Below are positions 1 to 6,629 of a stretch of 30,238 nucleotides of DNA, piece by piece. The DNA comes from Deltaproteobacteria bacterium RBG_13_61_14 (GTDB lineage Bacteria; RBG-13-61-14): contig MGQK01000065.1 of NCBI GenBank assembly GCA_001797815.1, positions 1-30,238 on the forward strand, read 5' to 3'. Position 1 is the first letter of the stretch. Each line of letters opens with the position of its first letter. The notes below the pieces were generated by a model that saw only the letters and a program-made list of their open reading frames with translations, did no database searches and was not told where the DNA came from. The translations under genes were made by a program, and so were the position numbers.

Positions 1-367
1 CCAGGGCCTGCTCGCCGTTGCCGTCCAGGACCCGGTAGTCCAGGGCCTGGCCGTTGTAAACCGCGTAGGGGTTGTTGAGAACGCCGGTCCCGTCCGTCTC
101 CCACACCTGGACCAGGTTGTTATACCGGGTGTGGAGCAACTGCTCGTCCACCCCGCCGCCGCCCGCGGCGATGGTCGGCCCATCGTCGGAGGCGACCACG
201 GTCACCGGCCCGAACTGCCGGTCCACCGAACGGGCCAAGCCCGCGCCCAGCCATTCGCCGCCTCCGTCGCCACCGCCGCCGGGACAGCCCGGAAGCAGAA
301 TGGCCGCAAAGGCCAGCGCAAACAAAATCACCAATACCTTAAAACTTGGGCAGCAACCCAAATTCAA
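1..367 (-). CDS. Secreted lipoprotein, N-terminal part (runs off window)
   Basis: The minus strand is open from about 367 to the window edge, so only roughly the first 120 residues are visible. The N-terminus reads as a hydrophobic signal segment (VLVILFALAFAAILLPGC) ending in a lipobox-like LPGC, then a Gly-rich linker (PGGGGDGGG). This pattern predicts a lipid-anchored exported protein. The mature part has a segment FGPVTVVASDDGPTIAAGGG and an Asn/Tyr-rich stretch, which resemble the starts of beta-rich extracellular proteins, but I do not recognise the family. No ATG lies in frame upstream of the signal segment. The best start I see is TTG at 365-367, giving MNLGCCPSFK before the hydrophobic core, so the start is uncertain. 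Codon use is GC-rich like its neighbours. Confidence 0.6.
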   Translation of the reverse strand, partial: MNLGCCPSFKVLVILFALAFAAILLPGCPGGGGDGGGEWLGAGLARSVDRQFGPVTVVASDDGPTIAAGGGGVDEQLLHTRYNNLVQVWETDGTGVLNNPYAVYNGQALDYRVLDGNGEQAL

Positions 368-645
368 CCCTTGCCAGGGCTCGGACCTGCATTGGCAGGA
401 GCTGGAGAGGAGAGAGGAGGTCGTAGGTCGCAAGTGGTTGAAAGGGAAGGAAAATTGGGGGAATAGCACATGGCGCTTCCTGATTCTTGGACGGCCCCTC
501 CGCGGGGCCGGAGGGGAGCAACTAAGGCAAAAGTCCAGCCGTTCCGCGGCTGCTTAACACCAGACCCTGCGCCCGGGGGATGAACCCTAAAAACAGGCAT
601 TTATTAGGGAATTCTAACCAAGATAAAAAAAACTTCCTTTTTTTC

Positions 646-674
646 TTGACAAGGCTTAAATTGCGTGTTATTTT
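646..674 (+). promoter_or_regulatory. Distal sigma-70-like promoter
   Basis: TTGACA at 646-651, a 17-nt spacer, then TATTTT at 669-674. It is preceded by a T-run and shares the 14-mer TTTTTCTTGACAAG with the second promoter exactly 180 bp downstream. It probably serves the propeller gene at 986. Confidence 0.5.
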
Positions 675-734
675 CTTCTTGCTTTCAAATTCAGCATTAT
701 TATGATTATAGATTATAGATAGATGGAGGAAGAC

Positions 735-760
735 AGCGGAGAAGTAGCTTTGTCTCCGCT
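735..760 (+). other. Hairpin in leader of propeller gene
   Basis: AGCGGAGA (735-742) and TCTCCGCT (753-760) form a perfect 8-bp stem with a 10-nt loop. It lies between the two tandem promoters, so only a transcript from the distal promoter would carry it. No T-run follows, so it is not an obvious terminator. Confidence 0.4.
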
Positions 761-825
761 GAACTGGATCTGGAAAGTTCAAACGGAAGAGAAGAAGGAG
801 GAAAAACAACACGAAAAAATTTTTC

Positions 826-854
826 TTGACAAGCTTTTCTAGTTATGCTAAAGA
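826..854 (+). promoter_or_regulatory. Proximal sigma-70-like promoter
   Basis: TTGACA at 826-831, a 17-nt spacer, TAAAGA at 849-854. The predicted start near 861 gives a leader of about 125 nt before the ATG at 986. Confidence 0.5.
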
Positions 855-985
855 TGATGCCATAACATTTTCGACGCCAACTCTTGGATTCCCAACCTAA
901 ACTTAGCATCCTAGCACCCTGAATTCAGAATAGTGGCGCGAAAGATTTCAAAAAAAGAAAAAGAAGAAAGAAGAAGGAGGATCTC

Positions 986-2833
986 ATGAAAAAGACGTTC
1001 ATAGGGAAGGTAGTTTTATTTGCGCTCTTGGCCGGCTTCCTGCTGCCGCTGGGAGCCAGCGCCCAGGCGCTGGTGGACTGCTGGATCGAGGCGCCCATCA
1101 CCGTGTCCAATGACCCGCTCGTCAATTATGAAAGCATCGTGGTGAAATACCGGAACAAGGGAGACGCCACCCCCGCCTGCCTGATGATTATCTTGGACCC
1201 CCTGCCGACCGGGGTCACCCTGCTTTCCGGCGACACCAGTAAGGGGCCCTATACTCCGGCGCCCAGCACTAGCGTAAGCGAGGTCACAGATACTTTCAGC
1301 GTGGCCGGCACGGTGGCGGACGGGACCATCCTGAACTGGCAGGTAACCTGCAAGTCCTACACGGACGGGGCTTGCACAACCGCGGAGGCGACAGAATCCA
1401 CGGACGCCGTCGAGACCCTGGCGATCGCGCAGCCGTCATGGACGGTTATTGGCGATCACTGGGGCCCGGCCAGCTACAGCCCGGACGGGAGTAAGGTCGT
1501 CTATAATGATGATGAGCTCGGGGGCGTGGCCTTGGTAAGCTCTGAAATCATTGTCTATGACATTGCCACCGCGACCCAGGATGTTCTGACCTCCAACGAC
1601 CTGTGCGATTCCCACGCGAGCTTCAGCCCGAACGGGAAACAGATCGTGTTCCAGAGAGAGAGTCAGGGGGATAATGTCGGCACTATTTGGGTGATGAATG
1701 CGGACGGGACCGACCAGCACGAGGTCCTGGCCTGGGGACAAGGCGGCGAGGGCCTCGGGAGTGGTTGCTACACCTGGCCGGAATGGACCGCGGACGGCCG
1801 GATCATCGCCAAGCTCGATGTTGACGAAAGCATCTACGTCGCCAACGCCGACGGGACCAACCCGCACCGGGTGGCCGAAGCCGGCTGGCACCAGAACGAT
1901 TATGACACCCGGAGGACCGAAGGTTACACGCAAGCTCTGCTCCGGGGCGAAGACCATCAAGAGTGGGTGAAACAACTGCAGCTTTACAACCTGTACCCGA
2001 CCAAGAGTGGAGCCGCGATGGCGACCCTGTATGCTTATGGCGAGTCGCAGATGGGGCGGTTCCGGCCCTGGCACAACCAGGTGATGTTCAAGGACGACGC
2101 GGCCAATTACGGCAACCTTTTCCGGATCAACACCAACGGCCAGGGCTTGACCCCTTTGACCGCCGAGACCCGGGTCCTGGAATACCAGTTGAGCGACGAC
2201 GAGGACACGGTGACCCTGGACTACGAAAATATTATCTCGGTCGAGGGGGTGTGGCTGGCGAATGATCCCGACGCCGGGACCAAGAAGGGCGTCAACTATT
2301 TGCCCAAAGGCGCGCGTCATTATACCGATGACGAGACCATTGATCTGCCCATCGCCCTGGGCGCCGCGGGCGCACAGGTTCCGGTTCTGGTCACCTATAC
2401 CTATCTGCCCGAAGATTGCTCGGCCAAGGGGAACTGGGACAAGAGCGGAGACGTCATTTCCTTCAAGAGCGAGATTGACGGTTACGATTCCATCTTCCTG
2501 ATGCGGGCCGACGGCTCGAACAAGATCCGGCTGACCTTTGATAACACCATCAATGATGGTTACTCCAAAAAAATGCCCAAGATCTCGCCCGACGGGGAGA
2601 CGGTCCTCTTCTCCAACGATAATGGTTATGAGCTGACCTTGATCAACTTGCCGGCCGGGACCAACGCCCGGACCTGGGTGGGCCTGAGCCGCGGGTGGTC
2701 GCCGCCCAGCGACGACGGCGACGGCGGGGGCTGCGGGATGATGAATTTCTCCACCAGCGTGCTCTCGTTGTTCCTCATGCTGACGCCTCTGGCCGCGAGG
2801 CTGGGCCTGCGGATCAGGAGGGGTCGCCGGTAA
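986..2833 (+). CDS. Secreted PD40/TolB-type beta-propeller protein with C-terminal sorting-like tail
   Basis: The protein has 615 aa. Residues 1-27 form a clear Sec signal peptide ending ASAQA. Residues about 30-125 look like a DUF11/CARDB-type beta-sandwich (DPLPTGVTLLSGD). The rest contains WD40-like PD40 repeats: YSPDGSKVVY near 164, FSPNGKQIVF near 213, WTADGRIIAK near 267 and ISPDGETVLF near 532, with NADGT/RADGS motifs between blades as in TolB-type propellers. The C-terminus is Asp/Gly-rich, then GGGCG (C583), a hydrophobic segment of about 20 residues, then RIRRGRR. This is the layout of bacterial cysteine-containing CTERM sorting signals, so surface anchoring after processing is likely. 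It is not TolB itself: the N-terminal TolB domain and Pal/Tol neighbours are missing. GGAGG sits 7 bases before the ATG. A strong hairpin terminator follows, so it is probably monocistronic. Ligand or substrate is unknown. Confidence 0.85.
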   Translation: MKKTFIGKVVLFALLAGFLLPLGASAQALVDCWIEAPITVSNDPLVNYESIVVKYRNKGDATPACLMIILDPLPTGVTLLSGDTSKGPYTPAPSTSVSEVTDTFSVAGTVADGTILNWQVTCKSYTDGACTTAEATESTDAVETLAIAQPSWTVIGDHWGPASYSPDGSKVVYNDDELGGVALVSSEIIVYDIATATQDVLTSNDLCDSHASFSPNGKQIVFQRESQGDNVGTIWVMNADGTDQHEVLAWGQGGEGLGSGCYTWPEWTADGRIIAKLDVDESIYVANADGTNPHRVAEAGWHQNDYDTRRTEGYTQALLRGEDHQEWVKQLQLYNLYPTKSGAAMATLYAYGESQMGRFRPWHNQVMFKDDAANYGNLFRINTNGQGLTPLTAETRVLEYQLSDDEDTVTLDYENIISVEGVWLANDPDAGTKKGVNYLPKGARHYTDDETIDLPIALGAAGAQVPVLVTYTYLPEDCSAKGNWDKSGDVISFKSEIDGYDSIFLMRADGSNKIRLTFDNTINDGYSKKMPKISPDGETVLFSNDNGYELTLINLPAGTNARTWVGLSRGWSPPSDDGDGGGCGMMNFSTSVLSLFLMLTPLAARLGLRIRRGRR

Positions 2834-2875
2834 GCTCGGATACCGGACTTCTTAGGCACCAAGGCTTCTAATCAG

Positions 2876-2910
2876 GCAGGGCCGCGGTTTTATCCCGCGG
2901 CCCTGCTTTA
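2876..2910 (+). terminator. Rho-independent-like terminator after propeller gene
   Basis: A perfect 12-bp stem GCAGGGCCGCGG (2876-2887) / CCGCGGCCCTGC (2895-2906) with a 7-nt loop, followed by a short TTTA tract. Confidence 0.75.
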
Positions 2911-2980
2911 TGATCGGATTTCAAGCAAAGCGCCCTCCCCCGTCTCCGGGCGCCCATCCGCTTAAGGATCATTCGCCATT

Positions 2981-4156
2981 ATGATTCCCGATTCCCATTC
3001 CGCTCTTTCCTGGACCTTCCATACCTGGATGGGCGTGGTTTACCTCGTCCTGGTGGCCGTCATCATTGTCCTGCCCGCGCTCCGCAAGCGGTCCGCTTCC
3101 CTGGACCGCGCCCTCGGCCGGCCGGCGCAGTGGCTGCAGAGCCGCGTCAGCGACGACTTCATCAAGGCGCTGATGGTGATCCTCACCGTGGCCGCGGCCG
3201 GCCTTTACGCCTACTGCCTGGCCTGCGGCTTCCGGGGCAGCCTGTCCGCGGGAGAGCAAGGCCAGAACGTCTTCCACATCACCGCCAAGCTGTCCATGCG
3301 CGTGTTCCCCTTCTTCGTCATGGGTTGCTTCCTGGCCGGCCTGATCGAGAAATATTTCCGCGCCGGCCGCATCCCCATTCCCACCAGCATGCTCGGCAAC
3401 GGCGTCTTCGCCGCGCTGATCCCGATCTGCTCCTGCGCCGCGGTTCCCCTGGCCCAGAGCATGATGCACCTGCACCGCATCCGGGTCCGGGCGGTGATCA
3501 CTTTTTTAATGGTGGCGCCGATCTTGAACCCCATGATCATTCCCCTGAGCTGGGGAGTGCTGGGAGGAGAATACCTGGCGCTCCGGATCCTGGTGACCTT
3601 TGCCCTGGCCATGGCCACCGGGATCTTCATCGAGCGCTGGGCGGGGATCAAGCAAGAAGGCGAGAAGATTGCTTTTTCCTGCGTGGGCTGTTCCAAATCC
3701 TCGGCAGTGAAACCCGAGCATGCCGGGTCCGCCCTGATGCTGGGCTGGAACACCATGGCCAAGCTTTTATATTACATGCTGATCGGGGTGGCCATCGGCG
3801 CGCTGTTTACGGTTTACCTGCCCCCGGCCCTGGTCGGAAAATACCTCTCCAACGGCCTCTGGGGTCTCGCGGCTTCGGCCTTGCTGGGGATTCCGCTTTA
3901 CATCTGCGCCGGCGAGGAAGTGGTCATCCTCTCGCCGCTGATAGGGATGGGACTGCCCATGGGACATGCCATCGCCTTCACCATCACCGGCAACGCCATC
4001 TGCATCACCTCGATCTCCATCCTGATTCCCGCGTTTGGCCGCAAGGCCACCTTGATCATGATGGGCGCCTTGTTTTTCGGATCGCTGGCCGCGGGGCTTC
4101 TGATCAACAGCTTCGACGCCGTCCTGCCCTGGCTCACTCGTGCTCTGTCAATCTAG
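2981..4156 (+). CDS. Permease of the DUF318 / ArsP-like family
   Basis: A 391-aa integral membrane protein with about 9-10 hydrophobic segments. Family marks are ALIPICSCAAVPLAQS (CSC at 150-152) in one half and the GIPLYICAGEEVVILSP / GNAICITSISI segments in the other, as in the predicted permease family PF03773, which includes ArsP. A cytoplasmic loop carries CVGC (234-237), a possible metal or metalloid site, and is followed by a charged stretch. Members export organoarsenicals, metals or thiol-linked substrates. The substrate here cannot be read from sequence, and no ars operon or ArsR gene is adjacent. The start ATG has only a moderate upstream AAGGA at a long spacing. Ends about 290 bp before a convergent gene. 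Confidence 0.8.
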   Translation: MIPDSHSALSWTFHTWMGVVYLVLVAVIIVLPALRKRSASLDRALGRPAQWLQSRVSDDFIKALMVILTVAAAGLYAYCLACGFRGSLSAGEQGQNVFHITAKLSMRVFPFFVMGCFLAGLIEKYFRAGRIPIPTSMLGNGVFAALIPICSCAAVPLAQSMMHLHRIRVRAVITFLMVAPILNPMIIPLSWGVLGGEYLALRILVTFALAMATGIFIERWAGIKQEGEKIAFSCVGCSKSSAVKPEHAGSALMLGWNTMAKLLYYMLIGVAIGALFTVYLPPALVGKYLSNGLWGLAASALLGIPLYICAGEEVVILSPLIGMGLPMGHAIAFTITGNAICITSISILIPAFGRKATLIMMGALFFGSLAAGLLINSFDAVLPWLTRALSI

Positions 4157-4276
4157 TGCTCGGTCAAACGATAAATGTGGAATAAATTCTTGGTAGGGGC
4201 GGGGCTTGCCCTGCCCACAGTCAAGGGCGCACTCCTCAATTACTTAACGGAGCACCAGCTGCTCAGAAAATGCCAG

Positions 4277-4327
4277 CCCCCCTCTCCCTGGCCCTCTCCC
4301 CCTGGGGGAGAGGGGAGGGTGAGGGGA
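4277..4327. repeat. REP-like CCCTCTCC/GGAGAGGG palindrome
   Basis: CCCTCTCCCCC (4292-4302) pairs with GGGGGAGAGGG (4304-4314), flanked by further CCTCTCCCTGG and GGGTGAGGGG blocks. This composition is typical of dispersed intergenic palindromes found in many GC-rich genomes. Genome-wide copy number cannot be seen here. Confidence 0.6.
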
Positions 4328-4386
4328 ACCGCCTGGAAAATTTTCATCCTTTCTGGGTGCCGCTTGCGGCATGAGGGACTGGATGG

Positions 4387-4419
4387 CATAACAAAAGCCG
4401 CTCCGGTGGCGGAGCGGCT
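4387..4419 (-). terminator. Rho-independent terminator of the TPR lipoprotein gene
   Basis: Read on the minus strand: AGCCGCTCCG, loop CCAC, CGGAGCGGCT, then TTTTGTTATG. The stem is a perfect 10 bp and the T-rich tail follows directly, 28 bp after the stop codon of the gene. Confidence 0.85.
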
Positions 4420-4446
4420 CCTGAAGGGTCGAGATCAAGCCAGCCG

Positions 4447-5853
4447 CTATTCGGATTCTCCGTCTTCTTCTTCCCCGCCCGAGTGCTTAGGAATCTTCAT
4501 CTGGAACTGGGCGGCCAAGGCCCGGATCTCAATCTCGATATCAAAGAAGCCGGCTTCCTTCAACTCGGCATGAATCGTTCTTCCCCTCTCATAGAGGGCT
4601 TGGGCTTCCCGGGAAAAGTCCGCCTTGGTCAACCCCGGGTCGCCTTGCAGCTTCCGGTTCATCAGCTTAACCGCGGCATGGTTCACTTCCTGGAGCCGGC
4701 GCTGATAAGAAGCCAAATCCAGGGCGCTCAGGCGGGACTTCAGCTCCGCCACTTTGCGGCCGGCCTCTCCCTCACTCCCCTGGGTCTTCTTTTCGAGCTT
4801 GGCCAGGGCCATCGGCATCTGTTGCAGGGACTGATTCAGCTGCCGGGTTTTTCCTAAGACTTCCTCTGCCGGCATCAAATCCTGCGCCTTCATCAGCCCT
4901 TTTTTCCGAAGCTTGAGCTCCTCAAGATGACTCTTGACTACCTTCTCATACGCTTTTTCCTCGGGCAGGCCTTTGGCAAAGGTCTTGTATTCCTTCCAGG
5001 ACTTGTTGGCTTTTTCAAATGACCCAATATCTTTGTCGTTAATCGCCCGGTCGTAATAAGTGGCCACATTGTATAAAGCCAGCGCCCTCCGTTTGGCCCC
5101 GGGGCCGCGGTGGACGATTCCCTCACCCTCGGCCAGGCCTGCTTCCGAGCCGGCCGCTCCCAACCCCTCGCCCATGCCTCTTCCGTGTCCAGACTGGGCA
5201 TCCTGAAGCCATTCCTCCAGGCTCTTGCTTTGATAGCCCCGGTCCGGATACCCCCAGCGGGCGATGTCCTCGGCCAGGGTCTCGCTTTGCGCCGCTTCCT
5301 GGGCCAGGCCCTGGTCCCGGTAGAGCTTAGCCAGCGCCCGGTATGAGGACAGGCTGGCCGGGCTCAGGGTAAGGTGTTTGAGATAGGCGTCTTTGGCCTT
5401 GTCCGCCTGGCCGGTGGCAGCGTAGGCCTGGCCAAGCAATTCATAGAGTTTGTCCGAATACGTCGGGTTGAGGCTGACCACGTTGTTAAGTTCCTGGATG
5501 CCATCCTCATACCTTTGCGACCTGATTAGCAGGTTCCCGAGCAGGAAATGGGTGTGCGCGTTTTTCGGATCCAGCTCCAACGCACGCCGATAGAACTGCT
5601 CAGCCTCTCCCGGCTGTTTCTTTATCTCAAAATTGACCCCCTGCCGCTGCAGGAACATCACCAACTCCTCTTTGGCCTTGGCATCCCCAGGGTGGTCTTG
5701 GTAGTCTTGCTCCAGCCGCTTTTGCAATTCGGCGCTCGATTCCCGCTTCTGGCCCGGAGACTCCTCCGGCTTCGGTTGGCACCCTCCCCAGGCTACCAGC
5801 AAGGCTAACCCCAACAGTTTGCTCAGCATTGTCCAATTAATGACTTTTTTCAT
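4447..5853 (-). CDS. TPR-repeat lipoprotein
   Basis: Starting at ATG 5853 (GGAG a few bases upstream), the product is 468 aa. Residues 1-25 are a lipoprotein signal (MKKVINWTML...LVAWGGC, lipobox cysteine C25). Residues about 45-200 contain at least three tetratricopeptide repeats (for example AEQFYRRALELDPKN and YELLGQAYAATGQADKAKDA), used for protein-protein contacts. The C-terminal half is rich in Lys, Glu and Leu with long predicted helices, and ends in an acidic GGEEEDGESE tail. A frame-open extension to 5907 exists, but it lacks a ribosome site and would bury the signal peptide. It is probably an envelope assembly or secretion accessory lipoprotein; the partner is unknown. It has its own promoter and terminator, so it is likely a single-gene unit. 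Confidence 0.8.
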   Translation of the reverse strand: MKKVINWTMLSKLLGLALLVAWGGCQPKPEESPGQKRESSAELQKRLEQDYQDHPGDAKAKEELVMFLQRQGVNFEIKKQPGEAEQFYRRALELDPKNAHTHFLLGNLLIRSQRYEDGIQELNNVVSLNPTYSDKLYELLGQAYAATGQADKAKDAYLKHLTLSPASLSSYRALAKLYRDQGLAQEAAQSETLAEDIARWGYPDRGYQSKSLEEWLQDAQSGHGRGMGEGLGAAGSEAGLAEGEGIVHRGPGAKRRALALYNVATYYDRAINDKDIGSFEKANKSWKEYKTFAKGLPEEKAYEKVVKSHLEELKLRKKGLMKAQDLMPAEEVLGKTRQLNQSLQQMPMALAKLEKKTQGSEGEAGRKVAELKSRLSALDLASYQRRLQEVNHAAVKLMNRKLQGDPGLTKADFSREAQALYERGRTIHAELKEAGFFDIEIEIRALAAQFQMKIPKHSGGEEEDGESE

Positions 5854-6007
5854 TTCTCCATTCCCTTTCCGGTTTAGTCCGCCAACCGCTCCCCGCGAAA
5901 GCTGCATCGGCGGTGAGTGCAGATTTGGCGTCGGGTGAACTCGAAGATTACCCGGACAATCAATAAAGGCCGGAACAGCTTTGCTGTTTCCCTAAAACTG
6001 GGGAAAG

Positions 6008-6035
6008 ATAATATCATACTCATCCCCCTTGTCAA
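6008..6035 (-). promoter_or_regulatory. Promoter of TPR lipoprotein gene
   Basis: On the minus strand TTGACA (6035-6030), a 16-nt spacer, TATTAT (6013-6008). The predicted transcript starts near 6001, leaving a leader of about 150 nt that contains a GGAACAGC/GCTGTTTCC hairpin (5972-5991). Confidence 0.6.
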
Positions 6036-6121
6036 TAGATGCCCTTTACACCTGAATACGGATGAAATTCCCATTTATTGTCAGTCCTGGCTTGATTAAT
6101 CCCGGAAAATGCAATTAGGAT

Positions 6122-6270
6122 TTAACCACCAAGACACAAAGGCTCGAAGTCAGAATGATTTCTTGGCAATTCGGCTGAAATTTTTTTCGCAATCCAAGTT
6201 GACCTCTCGCGCCCGTACTCAGTGGTCTCAACCCGTTTATTCTTGGTGTCTTTGTGCCTTTGTGGTTAAA
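6122..6270. repeat. Imperfect inverted repeat (TTAACCAC..CACAAAG type)
   Basis: The left arm (about 6122-6142) reads TTTAACCACCAAGACACAAA. The right arm (about 6241-6270) is its near reverse complement (TTGGTGTCTTTGTG...GTGGTTAAA). This is a common dispersed intergenic repeat type. The 100 bases between the arms have no ORF of note. Confidence 0.6.
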
Positions 6271-6315
6271 AATCTTTTTTCCAACTGCACGATTCGGGTT
6301 AATGGAAAAAATGGG

Positions 6316-6330
6316 CCGGCTTCAAGCCGG
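6316..6330. repeat. CCGGCTT/AAGCCGG hairpin
   Basis: A perfect 7-bp palindrome around a single central base in the gap before the CoA-transferase gene. It resembles the two CTCCGGTT hairpins downstream. Confidence 0.4.
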
Positions 6331-6495
6331 GTCTGGGCTTCACGGCGCCCCCCCGGCCGGCACATTCCAGCCATCCGCCATCACCCTCGGCTCAAACCCG
6401 GCCAAATCCTTCACCCGGACCGAACCCCGAACCTCCCGCCGCCGCCCCCACCCCGCCATTTGACAGCCGCTTGTCTGCCGGCTTACAATAATTCT

Positions 6496-6514
6496 CTCCG
6501 GTTGCAAACCGGAG
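6496..6514. repeat. CTCCGGTT hairpin, copy 1
   Basis: CTCCGGTT / AACCGGAG with loop GCA. The flank GAGCCA and a run of T (6519-6525) follow. A near-identical copy lies 62 bp downstream (loop GGA), which suggests a mobile or amplified palindrome family. The T-run makes this copy terminator-like. Confidence 0.6.
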
Positions 6515-6557
6515 CCACTTTTTTTCGAGAGGGGCCGGCGCGGGTTGATCCGGCTTT

Positions 6558-6576
6558 CTCCGGTTGGAAACCGGAG
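6558..6576. repeat. CTCCGGTT hairpin, copy 2
   Basis: The same stem as copy 1 with loop GGA and the same flanking GAGCCA. It lies just upstream of the CoA-transferase start. Confidence 0.6.
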
Positions 6577-6629
6577 CCATTGTCCCGGGTTTTCATCCTG
6601 CCGCCTGGCTGGGAAAAAGAGCAAGGAGC

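Larger units (their letters stand above)
368..985. other. Long intergenic region between divergent genes
   Basis: I find no convincing gene in these 618 bases. It holds a GC-rich hairpin at 495-516 (CCCCTCCG / CGGAGGGG, 6-nt loop), an AT-rich tract at 600-720, two tandem promoter-like sites, and a hairpin at 735-760. The last 60 bases before the next gene are almost pure purine and end in a strong GGAGG ribosome site. I recognise no known riboswitch. Confidence 0.5.
4157..4446. other. Repeat-rich convergent intergenic region
   Basis: No gene seen. It holds a GGGCGGGGC/GCCCTGCCC hairpin near 4196-4216, a REP-like C/G-rich hairpin at 4277-4327, and the terminator of the minus-strand gene. Confidence 0.5.

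Noticed and set aside
368-985. Riboswitch in the long leader of the propeller gene
   Set aside because: Only a simple hairpin is visible; no conserved core of a known riboswitch class was recognised.
1436-2320. Long open frame (294 codons) antisense to the propeller gene
   Set aside because: Opposite strand of a well-supported GC-rich gene, no ribosome site, and no recognisable domain; the sense frame has signal peptide and PD40 repeats.
986-2833. TolB of the Tol-Pal system
   Set aside because: Shares the propeller repeat type only; lacks the TolB N-terminal domain, has a C-terminal membrane tail, and no tol or pal genes adjoin.
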